From contig JBAZNU010000003.1 of NCBI GenBank assembly GCA_041649015.1, forward strand, positions 124,001 through 188,000: a stretch of 64,000 bases of DNA, given 5' to 3'. The stretch's first letter is position 1, and every line of letters begins with the position of its first letter. A program made the position numbers and the translations under genes. The notes below the pieces were generated by a model that searched no databases, was not told the origin of the DNA, and saw only the letters and a program-made list of their open reading frames with translations. Source of the DNA: Ignavibacteria bacterium (GTDB lineage: Bacteria > Bacteroidota > Ignavibacteria > Tepidaquicellales > Tepidaquicellaceae). Positions 8,581 through 16,883 of the stretch are shown piece after piece.

Positions 8581-9873
8581 ATGAAAAACAAGATTATTTT
8601 ACTCGCTGTTATCGTTTACTGCCTGTCTGCTTTGGAGATTCAGGCACAGGGCAAGGAAAACCCGCTTCAGAATTTGAATGTCGGGAAGGAATATTTCTAT
8701 CTCGACCCCCTCGTTTTCTATCCTCTCGATTCGGCAGTTGGCAGACTCGATGTTTACATCGAAATTCCTCTTGAAAACCTTCAGTTTAAAAAAGCCGGCT
8801 CAAACGATAACTATGAGGCTTCTTTTGACCTTAGAATAATAATTAAAGATTTCCTTGATCAACAGATTTTTACGCAGACCTATACCGAAAAAATTAACAG
8901 CACAAAAAACGAACAGAAAAATATTTCCGAGCAGTCTGTTTCAAACCTTAAAAATTATTTTCTGAAATCTGGTTTCTATAAGATTAATATTTCTCTTAAG
9001 GATAAGAATTCGGGAAATGAATACATTAAAGATTTTTCTGTTAATGTTAGAGACCCCAAAATAGACAGGATTCTTGCCTCTGATATTATGCTTCTTTCAG
9101 ACTATTCCATAGACTCGAAAGGTGAACAGGAAATAACTCCCCTTATTAGCGGTAATATCGGAACTATAGAAAGCTTCTATATATTCTCTGAAATTCAAAA
9201 TAATACTGAAGAAGATGTTACAAAAGTTTTCAGGATTGTTTCAGTGGACGATAGGGAAAAAGTTATGTTCGATACCACTATTTCTGTCGATATTAAAAAA
9301 GGAAAGAATCCCGTTATAGTAAAGATGGATGCGGCCGATTATTCAATCGGCAGTTATACACTCAAAATCTTTGAGGGATCAAAAGAGCTCACGGAAACTA
9401 AGTTTGTTTACAGATGGGGAGATGTTCCTATTTCCGTGAAAGACCTGGATGAGGCCGTAAGTCAGCTTCAGTACATTGCCACAACTAAAGAGCTCGATCA
9501 TATAAACGATGCTGCCAATAATGAAGAGAAACTAAAAAGGTTTGTAAGATTTTGGAAAAGTATTGACCCGTCTCCGCGAACACCGAAGAATGAAATTATG
9601 ATAGAGTATTATAATCGTATAAAAATCGCCAACGAGAGATATTCACATTATACTGAGGGCTGGAAAACTGACATGGGTATGGTTTTTATAATTTACGGAA
9701 ATCCCAGCGTTATTGATAGACATCCTTTTGAAAGTGATTCCAAGCCTTATGAAATCTGGACCTATTATGACATTAACAGGCAGTATATTTTTGTCGATTA
9801 TACTGGCTTCGGCGATTATCGCTTGACTACTCCTATCTGGGATGAAAGAACTCGAATCAGATTCTATAATTAA
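8581..9873 (+). CDS. Secreted GWxTD domain-containing protein
   Basis: A 430-residue protein with a signal peptide (to about residue 22, ALEIQAQ) and a C-terminal GWxTD domain (GWKTDMGMVFIIYGNP near residue 360, followed by PYEIWTYYD). The middle is beta-rich with no recognisable catalytic motif. GWxTD proteins are common in Ignavibacteria and acidobacteria and their biochemical role is unknown. It follows rimO by 12 bp. The coding end overlaps the left arm of a terminator-like hairpin. Confidence 0.8.
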   Translation: MKNKIILLAVIVYCLSALEIQAQGKENPLQNLNVGKEYFYLDPLVFYPLDSAVGRLDVYIEIPLENLQFKKAGSNDNYEASFDLRIIIKDFLDQQIFTQTYTEKINSTKNEQKNISEQSVSNLKNYFLKSGFYKINISLKDKNSGNEYIKDFSVNVRDPKIDRILASDIMLLSDYSIDSKGEQEITPLISGNIGTIESFYIFSEIQNNTEEDVTKVFRIVSVDDREKVMFDTTISVDIKKGKNPVIVKMDAADYSIGSYTLKIFEGSKELTETKFVYRWGDVPISVKDLDEAVSQLQYIATTKELDHINDAANNEEKLKRFVRFWKSIDPSPRTPKNEIMIEYYNRIKIANERYSHYTEGWKTDMGMVFIIYGNPSVIDRHPFESDSKPYEIWTYYDINRQYIFVDYTGFGDYRLTTPIWDERTRIRFYN

Positions 9874-9902
9874 CTTATAATCTGATTCTTCAAATTTTTT
9901 TG
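9854..9902 (+). terminator. Intrinsic terminator overlapping the end of the GWxTD gene
   Basis: A perfect 10-bp inverted repeat (GAATCAGATT at 9854-9863 and AATCTGATTC at 9879-9888) is followed by a T-rich tract ending in seven Ts. The stop codon of the GWxTD gene lies in the loop, so termination begins within the coding sequence. Confidence 0.65.
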
Positions 9903-9997
9903 TTACACAACATTGATCTTAATCAGTGCGCACTCTTTATGTTTTGTTCTAAAGCTCTAAAATAATTCCGTGCTTATCTGCACTCTGTAATTTTATA

Positions 9998-10966
9998 TCA
10001 GTAACTCTTCCTGCGCTTGTTAAGGTATTTCAGTAATGCCGTATCAAAAGGTGTTTCAGTCGTGAGCAAAACATAATCTATGTTGTTCTTTACGCACTCG
10101 GATTTATATTTCTCCGTAAAATTTATCATAAGCTTTTCATATTCCTTCCTAACATCCGATGGCTGCGAAAATAGTTCTTCTTTCGTTTCCGAATCAATAA
10201 GCCGCACGGGTGCCGAATCTATAAACGACATTTCTATCGGGTCAAGTACATGAAAAAGTATTACCTCGTTCTTATCATACCTGAAATGCCTAAGCGATTT
10301 CATCACTTCTTCTTGATTGTCGAACAAGTCGCTTATAATGATTATTATTCCTTTCCTGTTTATCTTATCCGCAATTATATTCAGGCATTCAGCCGTTCCC
10401 GTTGCTTCTGATGATTTTACGCTGGCGAGCTCTTTTAATATTAGTTTCAGATTTGCATTCGTCGAACGGGCAGGTATAAATTTTCTTATCTTCGTGTCAT
10501 ACACAGTCAGTGAAACTGCGTCTCTTTGAAGTAACATTAAATACGCAAGCGATGCCGCTATGTATGACCCGTATTCAAGTTTTGTAATTCCTGTGTCTGC
10601 TCTTTCTTTCTTTTCCTTTGAAAAAAGTTTTTTCAGCGAAGAACTCTTTGTGGCTTTTGAATATGAAAAATCCATCGACTTACTGATATCAAGAAGTATG
10701 TATGCTTTCAGATTCGTCTCTTCTTCATACTGCTTTATAAAATATTTATCCGTTCTTGCATATACCTTCCAGTCAAGATGTTTAAGGTCATCTCCGGGCA
10801 TGTACTGTCTGTGTTCCGCAAATTCAACGCTGAAGCCATGATACGGTGATTTATGCAGCCCTGTCATGAATCCTTCTACCACAAACTTAGCTTTCAACTC
10901 AAGGTTTGAAAGTTTTGATAATGCCGCCGGATTTAAGTATTTAGTATATTCGCTGTTATTCTTCAC
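9998..10966 (-). CDS. DUF58 domain-containing protein
   Basis: A 322-residue cytosolic protein with the DUF58 signature HGFSVEFAEHRQYMPGDDL followed by HLDWKVYARTDKYFIKQYEEE. The downstream part has a von Willebrand A-like fold with a DISKSM-type metal site (LLDISKSMDF, about residues 92-101). DUF58 proteins normally sit beside MoxR AAA ATPases; no such gene is adjacent here. It probably shares a transcription direction with the TPR lipoprotein upstream, but a terminator lies between the two. Confidence 0.88.
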   Translation of the reverse strand: MKNNSEYTKYLNPAALSKLSNLELKAKFVVEGFMTGLHKSPYHGFSVEFAEHRQYMPGDDLKHLDWKVYARTDKYFIKQYEEETNLKAYILLDISKSMDFSYSKATKSSSLKKLFSKEKKERADTGITKLEYGSYIAASLAYLMLLQRDAVSLTVYDTKIRKFIPARSTNANLKLILKELASVKSSEATGTAECLNIIADKINRKGIIIIISDLFDNQEEVMKSLRHFRYDKNEVILFHVLDPIEMSFIDSAPVRLIDSETKEELFSQPSDVRKEYEKLMINFTEKYKSECVKNNIDYVLLTTETPFDTALLKYLNKRRKSY

Positions 10967-10973
10967 TTAGTAT

Positions 10974-11013
10974 AAATAAAAATGCCGTCCCAAAACAAAC
11001 TCTGAAACGGCAT
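10974..11013 (-). terminator. Intrinsic terminator after the TPR lipoprotein gene (minus strand)
   Basis: The arms ATGCCGT (10982-10988) and ACGGCAT (11007-11013) form a hairpin that on the minus strand is followed by TTTTTATTT. It lies in the 62-bp gap between the lipoprotein gene and the DUF58 gene, separating their transcripts. Confidence 0.7.
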
Positions 11014-11028
11014 ATATAATATTCCTGT

Positions 11029-11709
11029 TTATTTCTTTGCGTCTTCCTTCTGTTCTTGCATCTGATGTTCCTCTATTGCTCTTGTTTTTGGAGGCTTACT
11101 GTCAACATTAGGATCTTGCTTCGTTTCCTTTTTTACTTCTGTTTTTGTTTCTGTCTTTGTTTCTTCATTCCCCGCATTCTGTAGTATTAACTCCTCAATC
11201 GATTTTCCGGTCTCAAGTACTTCAAGCATTCTTCTTGCTGATTCGCTCATCTTGTCATTTTCGTCTGCATCCTTCGGATATTTTTCAAGGAAAAGTCTGT
11301 AACTTGCCATTGCGTTTTCTTTGTCCTTTAAAGTCTCATCATAAATAAATGCAACCATAAAAAGTGATTGCTTTGCTTCTTTCTTGTCCGGATATTTTTC
11401 GTATATAGTCTTGTATATGTTTATTGCTTCGGGATAATTCTTCAAATTATCAAAGTTAATCCCTGCCATCTGATTGTATGCAAATATTACTTTATCTGAG
11501 TTTGGATATTTTGCAATAAATTCTTTGTATTTTGTTATAGACTGATTAAAAAGTTCGTTGTCGCTCTTCGCTACTGCACTGTCATACAAGCTCTTTGCCG
11601 CGTTTAAATACTCATCCTCAGTGTTTAAATTCTGCTCCTGCTTACCGCAGGAGATTATCATGGTCGCAAATAATATTGCTAATAATAAGTTAAATCCGGT
11701 TTTTATCAT
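11029..11709 (-). CDS. TPR-repeat lipoprotein (YbgF/BamD-like)
   Basis: A 226-residue predicted lipoprotein with lipobox MIISC (Cys about 21). It carries TPR units of about 38 residues (NQSITKYKEFIAKYPNSDKV; EAINIYKTIYEKYPDKKEA; NAMASYRLFLEKYPKDADE) and a charged, low-complexity C-terminal tail rich in Lys, Glu and Thr. This architecture is shared by BamD and CpoB/YbgF-like envelope proteins; the exact partner cannot be told. It is divergent from the DUF2851 gene. Confidence 0.75.
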   Translation of the reverse strand: MIKTGFNLLLAILFATMIISCGKQEQNLNTEDEYLNAAKSLYDSAVAKSDNELFNQSITKYKEFIAKYPNSDKVIFAYNQMAGINFDNLKNYPEAINIYKTIYEKYPDKKEAKQSLFMVAFIYDETLKDKENAMASYRLFLEKYPKDADENDKMSESARRMLEVLETGKSIEELILQNAGNEETKTETKTEVKKETKQDPNVDSKPPKTRAIEEHQMQEQKEDAKK

Positions 11710-11772
11710 TTTCTTATTTATTTGTTTTTTAATTAAATTTGTGTAATTTAAACAATTATTCCTTAAATATTA

Positions 11773-13164
11773 ATGAAAAAACTCAACCTGAACGAGAGCT
11801 TTATTTCCCGTATCTGGACAAATGAAGCGTATTATAAGGGACTAAAAACTACGGGTGGGAAGCCTGTAAAAATCATAAACTTCGGAATCCCGAATTCTGA
11901 TTCAGGAGCAGATTTTAAAGATGCACTCGTTCAAATCGACGACGTTCTTTTTTCTGGCGACATTGAGATTCATCAATCCTTCAAAGACTGGGATTCACAC
12001 AAACATAAATCCGATCCGAAGTATAATAAAGTAATTCTTCACGTTGTCTTCTGGGGCGATAACAACTCTGTTTCTTCATCCGAAAGCAAACGCGTTATTC
12101 CGACAGTCGTTCTTTCTGAGTTTCTTTCACAGTCAATTCACGATATATGGAAAGATATAATTAATAATCCTTCGCCGAAATTTAAACTCCCTTGTTTCGG
12201 ACAGAATCATGTTGTAGGTGCTGAACTGAAAAAAGACTGGATTACCGACATGGGTATGCTTAGACTGAATTACCGCGCTGAGCGTTTGTATTCCCGCATC
12301 TCTCATCTTGAAAATGATTTGCACTATGATTCTAAAAAGGATGTCTGGGAAAAAGTCCTCTTTGAATATGTTCTCGAAGCGCTCGGTTTCTCTAAAAATA
12401 AATCGCAGTTCCTGACTCTTGCAAAATCAATAGATATTCGAAAACTTAAAAAGTATTCCGACGTTCTTACCCATATTGAAGCAGTCTTGTTCGGTACCGC
12501 GGGATTCCTGTCACATGATTCCGATAACGATTACTATATAAGTCTTTCCGCTGTTTGGAAATCCATTCAGCCTAAACTTAAATTCGAAACCATGCACCGC
12601 TCGGAATGGCAATTCTTCCGCCTGCGTCCGTTAAATTTTCCGACCCTTAGAATTGCCTATGCATCTGCATTCCTTAAAGAATTGATTAAAGAAGAACTTC
12701 TCAAACGTATCGTCTTCTGTTTTAAAAACAGCCCCAATGTATTTAAAGACTTAACAAACATTTTTCTTTCTATCGAAACTTCAGAGTTTTGGAAACATAA
12801 CTACGATTTTAATAAACCATCTAAAAGTGAGTTCGCCGCCATCGGAAAAGACCGCGTCCGCGATGTAATCGTTAATGTAATCGTTCCTTTGCTGTACTCA
12901 TATTCAAAAGTCTTCTCTGACGAAGACCTTTTTATTAAAGTAAAAAAGTTTTACAAAACTTCAAAAGACGGCAGTACTAACAGCATCATTAAAGTCATGA
13001 AATCTCAGCTTGAATATCCCTCAAAAACTGTCGCCGAGTCTCAGGGACTAATTCACCTCCATAATTTCTTCTGCGTTCACGGCAATTGCGGCGAATGCAA
13101 AATCGGTGAAAAAGTCTTCGATAAGTTCGCAGTTTCAGAAGCCCTCCGCATCATCCTGTATTAA
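11773..13164 (+). CDS. DUF2851 family protein
   Basis: A 463-residue protein of the DUF2851 family, a Bacteroidota/Chlorobi-lineage family of unknown function. Diagnostic stretches are INFGIPNSDSGADFKDALVQI, GDIEIHQSFKDWDSHKHKSD and the C-terminal cysteine cluster FCVHGNCGECKIG. The family's acidic and His/Lys residues recall a nuclease-like core, but this is only resemblance. It lies divergent to the TPR lipoprotein and ahead of a long repeat-bearing spacer. Confidence 0.85.
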   Translation: MKKLNLNESFISRIWTNEAYYKGLKTTGGKPVKIINFGIPNSDSGADFKDALVQIDDVLFSGDIEIHQSFKDWDSHKHKSDPKYNKVILHVVFWGDNNSVSSSESKRVIPTVVLSEFLSQSIHDIWKDIINNPSPKFKLPCFGQNHVVGAELKKDWITDMGMLRLNYRAERLYSRISHLENDLHYDSKKDVWEKVLFEYVLEALGFSKNKSQFLTLAKSIDIRKLKKYSDVLTHIEAVLFGTAGFLSHDSDNDYYISLSAVWKSIQPKLKFETMHRSEWQFFRLRPLNFPTLRIAYASAFLKELIKEELLKRIVFCFKNSPNVFKDLTNIFLSIETSEFWKHNYDFNKPSKSEFAAIGKDRVRDVIVNVIVPLLYSYSKVFSDEDLFIKVKKFYKTSKDGSTNSIIKVMKSQLEYPSKTVAESQGLIHLHNFFCVHGNCGECKIGEKVFDKFAVSEALRIILY

Positions 13165-13596
13165 ATATAATATTGATTTATAGCTTGTCATCCCCGCATG
13201 CTCTTGGCGGCCTGCCTGCCGCAGGTTCACCTTTAGGCAGGGGATCTTATCAAGCACCTTTCAGAAACATACTCTCTTTCTCAATCTCATCCTTGTAAAT
13301 CATACTCTTTCATTGTTATCAGTGTGCTAATTTCTTTCGTTCTTCATTACTTTCTCATACGATGTAAATTATGATTTTTGGTGTCTTTGGTGTTTTGGTG
13401 TTAAAAAGTATTTTTGATTAATGCTCTTAAACCCCTTAAACCTATTCTTTCCTCATCATCAGTGTGCAGCTCTTATTGTAAAATACTATCCTCGTTCATC
13501 CGCGTTTTTCTCCCCCTCGTTTCTTTTATACTAAAATATATTCCCAAATTTTACTATCTTGCTTTAATTCAAATAAAATAATTTATAACTCTAAAA
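13165..13596. other. 432-bp spacer between DUF2851 gene and glnA
   Basis: No gene is visible. The left part holds a stem-loop repeat copy (13185-13251). Around 13377-13405 there is a short degenerate repeat of TTTGGTGT words. The right end, just upstream of glnA, is AT-rich and should hold its promoter, but no box is clear enough to call. Confidence 0.5.
13185..13251. repeat. Stem-loop intergenic repeat, copy 1 (expanded)
   Basis: Shares TTGTCATCCCCGCATGCTCT and TTGGCGG with the two copies at 16.6 and 16.7 kb. This copy carries extra nested GC-rich palindromic sequence (CCTGCCTGCC / GGCAGG) before the GGGATCTTATCA end. It resembles REP/MITE-type non-coding repeats. Confidence 0.6.
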
Positions 13597-15042
13597 ATGA
13601 ACAACATAGAAGAACAAAAGGAAAAGCTTAAAAGAGTACAGGACGTATTCAAACTCATCAAGGAAAAAGAAGTTAAAATGATAGATTTTAGATTCACCGA
13701 TATGCCCGGTCAATGGCAGCATTTCTCCATTCCGGCAGATAAACTCGAAGAATCTCATTTCTATGAAGGTCTCGGTTTCGACGGTTCTTCTATTCGCGGT
13801 TGGAAGTCTATCAATGAGTCTGATATGCTTGTCATGCCCGATGCATCCTCAGCTAAGATTGACCCATTCATTAAACATAAATCGATTTTCATTATTTGCG
13901 ATATCGTTGACCCTATGACAATGAAGCCCTATGATAGAGACCCGCGGCTTATTGCCCGTAAAGCCGTTGACTATATGAAATCAACAGGCATCGCCGACGT
14001 CGCTTTCTTCGGTCCCGAAGCTGAGTTCTTTATCCTCGATCACGTTGCATATAATATAAACGAATACTCAAGCTGGTATAGAATTGATTCCCGCGAAGGG
14101 TTCTGGAATACTGGCTCCGAATCTGAAGCAAATCTTGGTCATAAAATAAAAATTAAAGAAGGCTACTTCCCTGTTCCTCCGTCGGATTCTACAAATGACC
14201 TCAGAAATATGATGGTCGAAAATCTTATTAATCTCGGTATTGATGTCGAAGTTCAGCACCATGAAGTCGCTACCGCTGGTCAAAGCGAAATTGATTTCCG
14301 CTTCGGTCCTCTGCTCGATGCTGCTGATAATCTTCAGACTTTTAAATATGTTGTGAAAAATACTGCCCGCGAAGCTGGCAAAACCGCCACATTCATGCCG
14401 AAGCCCATTTTTGGCGATAACGGTAGCGGTATGCATACTCACGTTTCGCTCTGGAAAGACGGCAAGCCTCTCTTCGCTGGTGATCAATACGCAGGTCTTA
14501 GCGAAATAGCAGTTCATTTCATCGGAGGTATTCTAAAGCACGCTCCTTCTCTGCTTGCTTTTACTAACCCGACTACAAATTCTTATAAACGTCTTGTACC
14601 CGGATACGAAGCCCCTGTAAACCTCGTGTATTCAATGCGTAACAGAAGCGCCTGTATCAGAATACCATCGTATTCTAACAACCCAAAAGCAAAGCGTGTT
14701 GAGTTCCGCTGCCCTGACGGTACGGCAAATCCTTACCTTGCTTTCTCTGCTATTCTGCTTGCAGGTCTTGACGGTATCGAAAATAAAATCGACCCGGGTC
14801 CGCATGTTGATAAGGATATTTACCATCTCAGCGAAGCTGAGAAAAAAGAAATTCGTCAGGCTCCCGGCTCTCTTGAAATTTCTCTTGATAACCTTAAGAG
14901 AGACCACGACTTCCTGCTTAAAGGCGGGGTCTTCACAGAAGATATTATTCAGACTTGGATAGATTATAAGATGGATAAAGAGGTTAAGGAGGTTCAGCTT
15001 CGTCCGCATCCTTATGAATTCCATCTTTATTATGAAGTATAA
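13597..15042 (+). CDS. glnA: Glutamine synthetase type I
   Basis: A 481-residue GSI enzyme making glutamine from glutamate, ammonia and ATP. Conserved blocks: GLGFDGSSIRGW and FFGPEAEFF (Glu metal ligand), GQSEIDFRFGPL, NGSGMHTHVSLW (His metal/substrate site), NPTTNSYKRLVPGYEAP and NRSACIRIP. Near the C-terminus, the Tyr in DIYHLSEAEKKEIRQAPGSL aligns with the tyrosine adenylylated in the enterobacterial enzyme, so this is a GSI-beta-type protein that could be covalently regulated. No glnB, ntrC or amt gene is adjacent. thyX follows after 18 bp. Confidence 0.97.
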   Translation: MNNIEEQKEKLKRVQDVFKLIKEKEVKMIDFRFTDMPGQWQHFSIPADKLEESHFYEGLGFDGSSIRGWKSINESDMLVMPDASSAKIDPFIKHKSIFIICDIVDPMTMKPYDRDPRLIARKAVDYMKSTGIADVAFFGPEAEFFILDHVAYNINEYSSWYRIDSREGFWNTGSESEANLGHKIKIKEGYFPVPPSDSTNDLRNMMVENLINLGIDVEVQHHEVATAGQSEIDFRFGPLLDAADNLQTFKYVVKNTAREAGKTATFMPKPIFGDNGSGMHTHVSLWKDGKPLFAGDQYAGLSEIAVHFIGGILKHAPSLLAFTNPTTNSYKRLVPGYEAPVNLVYSMRNRSACIRIPSYSNNPKAKRVEFRCPDGTANPYLAFSAILLAGLDGIENKIDPGPHVDKDIYHLSEAEKKEIRQAPGSLEISLDNLKRDHDFLLKGGVFTEDIIQTWIDYKMDKEVKEVQLRPHPYEFHLYYEV

Positions 15043-15060
15043 AAATTATTTATTGATCTA

Positions 15061-15768
15061 ATGACAGAAAATATTCAGAAAAAAACAGTTCTTGATAAAG
15101 GTTTTGTTGAAGTTATTGATAAGCTCGGCTCTGACTTAACAGTCGTTAATTCCGCTCGCGTTTCTTTCGGGAAAAAGAAGCAGGAATTTACGCAGAGAGA
15201 CAGTGTTCTCGTCAGGTATCTCGCCGAAAATAAGCACTATTCACCGTTTCGGCATATAGTCGTTCAGTTTCATGTTAAAGCTCCTGAATTCGTCATGCGC
15301 CAGTGGTATAAACATGTCGTCGGTATTGAAACTTCTTCAAGCTATCCCACTAAAGACCATGCGTGGAATGAAATCAGCGGCAGATACGTGCCCGTTAACG
15401 ATTTCTACACACCCGATGTCTGGCGTGCGCAGTCAGAAGATAATAAACAGGCTTCCGCAGGGGAAATAGAAAATCAGTCTGAAGCAAAAAAGATTTTCGA
15501 CAATGCCATGAAGGAAATTCTTGGATGCTATGATAAACTTCTCGGACTCGGCGTAGCTAAGGAACAGGCGCGTGTTATTCTGCCCCTGAATCAGTTTACC
15601 GAAGTTTATTGGACAGCATCCTTTCAGGCAGTCATGAATTTTCTTGACCTGCGTGACAATGCCCATGCACAGTGGGAAATCAGAGAGTATGCTAAAGTCA
15701 TTAAAGAGTTTATGCTTGAACTGTTTCCGGAAACAACAAAAATTTGGTTCGAAGTTCAGAATAAATAA
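15061..15768 (+). CDS. thyX: FAD-dependent thymidylate synthase ThyX (divergent motif subtype)
   Basis: A 235-residue ThyX, which methylates dUMP using methylene-THF, NADPH and FAD. Family marks are HYSPFRHIVVQFHVKAP, QWYKH and NEISGRYVPV, plus KEQARVILPLNQFTEVYWTAS. The classical RHRx7S signature is altered: KHV stands where RHR is expected and about 12 extra residues precede NEIS. The family is still clear. Lack of a thyA gene in the window fits ThyX as the dTMP source, but that is only local evidence. It lies between glnA and a membrane protein gene with very short gaps. Confidence 0.92.
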   Translation: MTENIQKKTVLDKGFVEVIDKLGSDLTVVNSARVSFGKKKQEFTQRDSVLVRYLAENKHYSPFRHIVVQFHVKAPEFVMRQWYKHVVGIETSSSYPTKDHAWNEISGRYVPVNDFYTPDVWRAQSEDNKQASAGEIENQSEAKKIFDNAMKEILGCYDKLLGLGVAKEQARVILPLNQFTEVYWTASFQAVMNFLDLRDNAHAQWEIREYAKVIKEFMLELFPETTKIWFEVQNK

Positions 15769-15780
15769 AGCATCGTGAAT

Positions 15781-16575
15781 ATGAGTTTCTTACTCTATAT
15801 ACCTATTTGGCTGATGGTGATTATCGTTGCTCTGCTGAGCGTCGTAATCGCTTTCATTGGCTTTTATCTTATTCACAGGTTCTATGATTATGAACACCTC
15901 GAAAAATACCATAACGTTACAAGCTATCTTTTCAATGCCTATGGTTTGCTCTATGCTGTCCTCATCGCATTCGTTGTTTATATAAACTGGACTGATTATA
16001 ATAACGCTCAGAATCATATCTATTCTGAGTCTAACCAGATTTCAAACCTGTTTTTTACAGTGCAGGGACTCGATGAACCCGTTCGTACTGACCTCATGAT
16101 GAGTATTTATGACTACACTGAGATTATTAATAAAATGGAAATTCCTGAAATGCAAATGGGTGTTTATTCTTATAAAAGTAATGCGGCGTTTAATCGAATA
16201 TGGGAAGACTTTATTAAAATCGATATTAAAACAATCAGCAATACAATCCTGTACGATAAGTGCCTGAATGAACTCAAAGGCATCAGCGAAGCCCGACGTT
16301 TCAGGTATTTCTACATAACAAACTCAATCCCGACTATTATTTGGGTTGTTATGATTCTCGGCTGCTTTATTTCATTCTCGTTCTCTTTCTTCTTCGGCGT
16401 GCGTGTCCGTTTTCCGTATTTCTTTCTCGCCATCGCGTTCACATTCATCAATATAATCATCCTGTATCTGATATATGTTCTCGACCATCCCTACGAAGGT
16501 GCTAACGCAATCTCCTATCACACAATGTCAAAGATTCTCGAAAATTTCAGCACCGTCCTGCAATCCCCAAATTAA
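15781..16575 (+). CDS. Four-helix membrane protein, DUF4239 (bestrophin-like) family
   Basis: A 264-residue membrane protein with two N-terminal transmembrane helices (about residues 4-30 and 46-68), a soluble central region of about 110 residues, and two C-terminal helices (about 183-235). This 2+2 layout and the AYGLLYAVLIAFVVY segment match the DUF4239/bestrophin-like family, of unknown function. ATG 15781 is chosen; a GTG two codons upstream (15775), 6 bp after thyX, is an alternative. It is probably co-transcribed with thyX. Confidence 0.72.
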   Translation: MSFLLYIPIWLMVIIVALLSVVIAFIGFYLIHRFYDYEHLEKYHNVTSYLFNAYGLLYAVLIAFVVYINWTDYNNAQNHIYSESNQISNLFFTVQGLDEPVRTDLMMSIYDYTEIINKMEIPEMQMGVYSYKSNAAFNRIWEDFIKIDIKTISNTILYDKCLNELKGISEARRFRYFYITNSIPTIIWVVMILGCFISFSFSFFFGVRVRFPYFFLAIAFTFINIIILYLIYVLDHPYEGANAISYHTMSKILENFSTVLQSPN

Positions 16576-16613
16576 TTTTTAAAATAAATAACATTTTATT
16601 AGAACCACTTCCT

Positions 16614-16655
16614 GTTTGACATTACCGAATGCTCTTGGCGGGGATTTCATCACGT
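16614..16655. repeat. Stem-loop intergenic repeat, copy 2
   Basis: Contains GAATGCTCTTGGCGGGGATT and TCATCACG, matching copy 1 at 13.2 kb and copy 3 at 16.7 kb. The left arm has decayed (ACATTACCGAA instead of TCATCCCCGC), so pairing with GCGGGG is weak here. Confidence 0.55.
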
Positions 16656-16743
16656 AATCAATTATTTTAATCACACATATGCGTACTTTGTCTTAAATCA
16701 GCTATGGAAAACACCCTTTGTGCAATTTATCATATCTTACCCT

Positions 16744-16786
16744 GTTTGTCATCCCCTCATGTTCTTAGAGGGGATCTCATCATGAA
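16744..16786. repeat. Stem-loop intergenic repeat, copy 3
   Basis: TTTGTCATCCCCTCATGTTC and TTAGAGGGGATCTCATCATG: the arms ATCCCCT and AGGGGAT pair perfectly. Compensatory change (CCCCTC/GAGGGG versus CCCCGC/GCGGGG in copy 1) supports a selected or mobile hairpin. Confidence 0.6.
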
Positions 16787-16883
16787 ATCAATTTAATTTC
16801 TTCTCTTTTGTTTGTATCACTTGTCACGTCTAATGATTAGTCGTAAATTCCCTTAATACACAATATGACATAACCTCAAAAAA

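Larger units (their letters stand above)
16576..16883. other. 308-bp convergent spacer holding two stem-loop repeats
   Basis: This lies between the convergent DUF4239 and DUF4434 genes. Apart from the two repeat copies listed separately, I see AT-rich sequence with no gene and no clean terminator. Confidence 0.5.
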
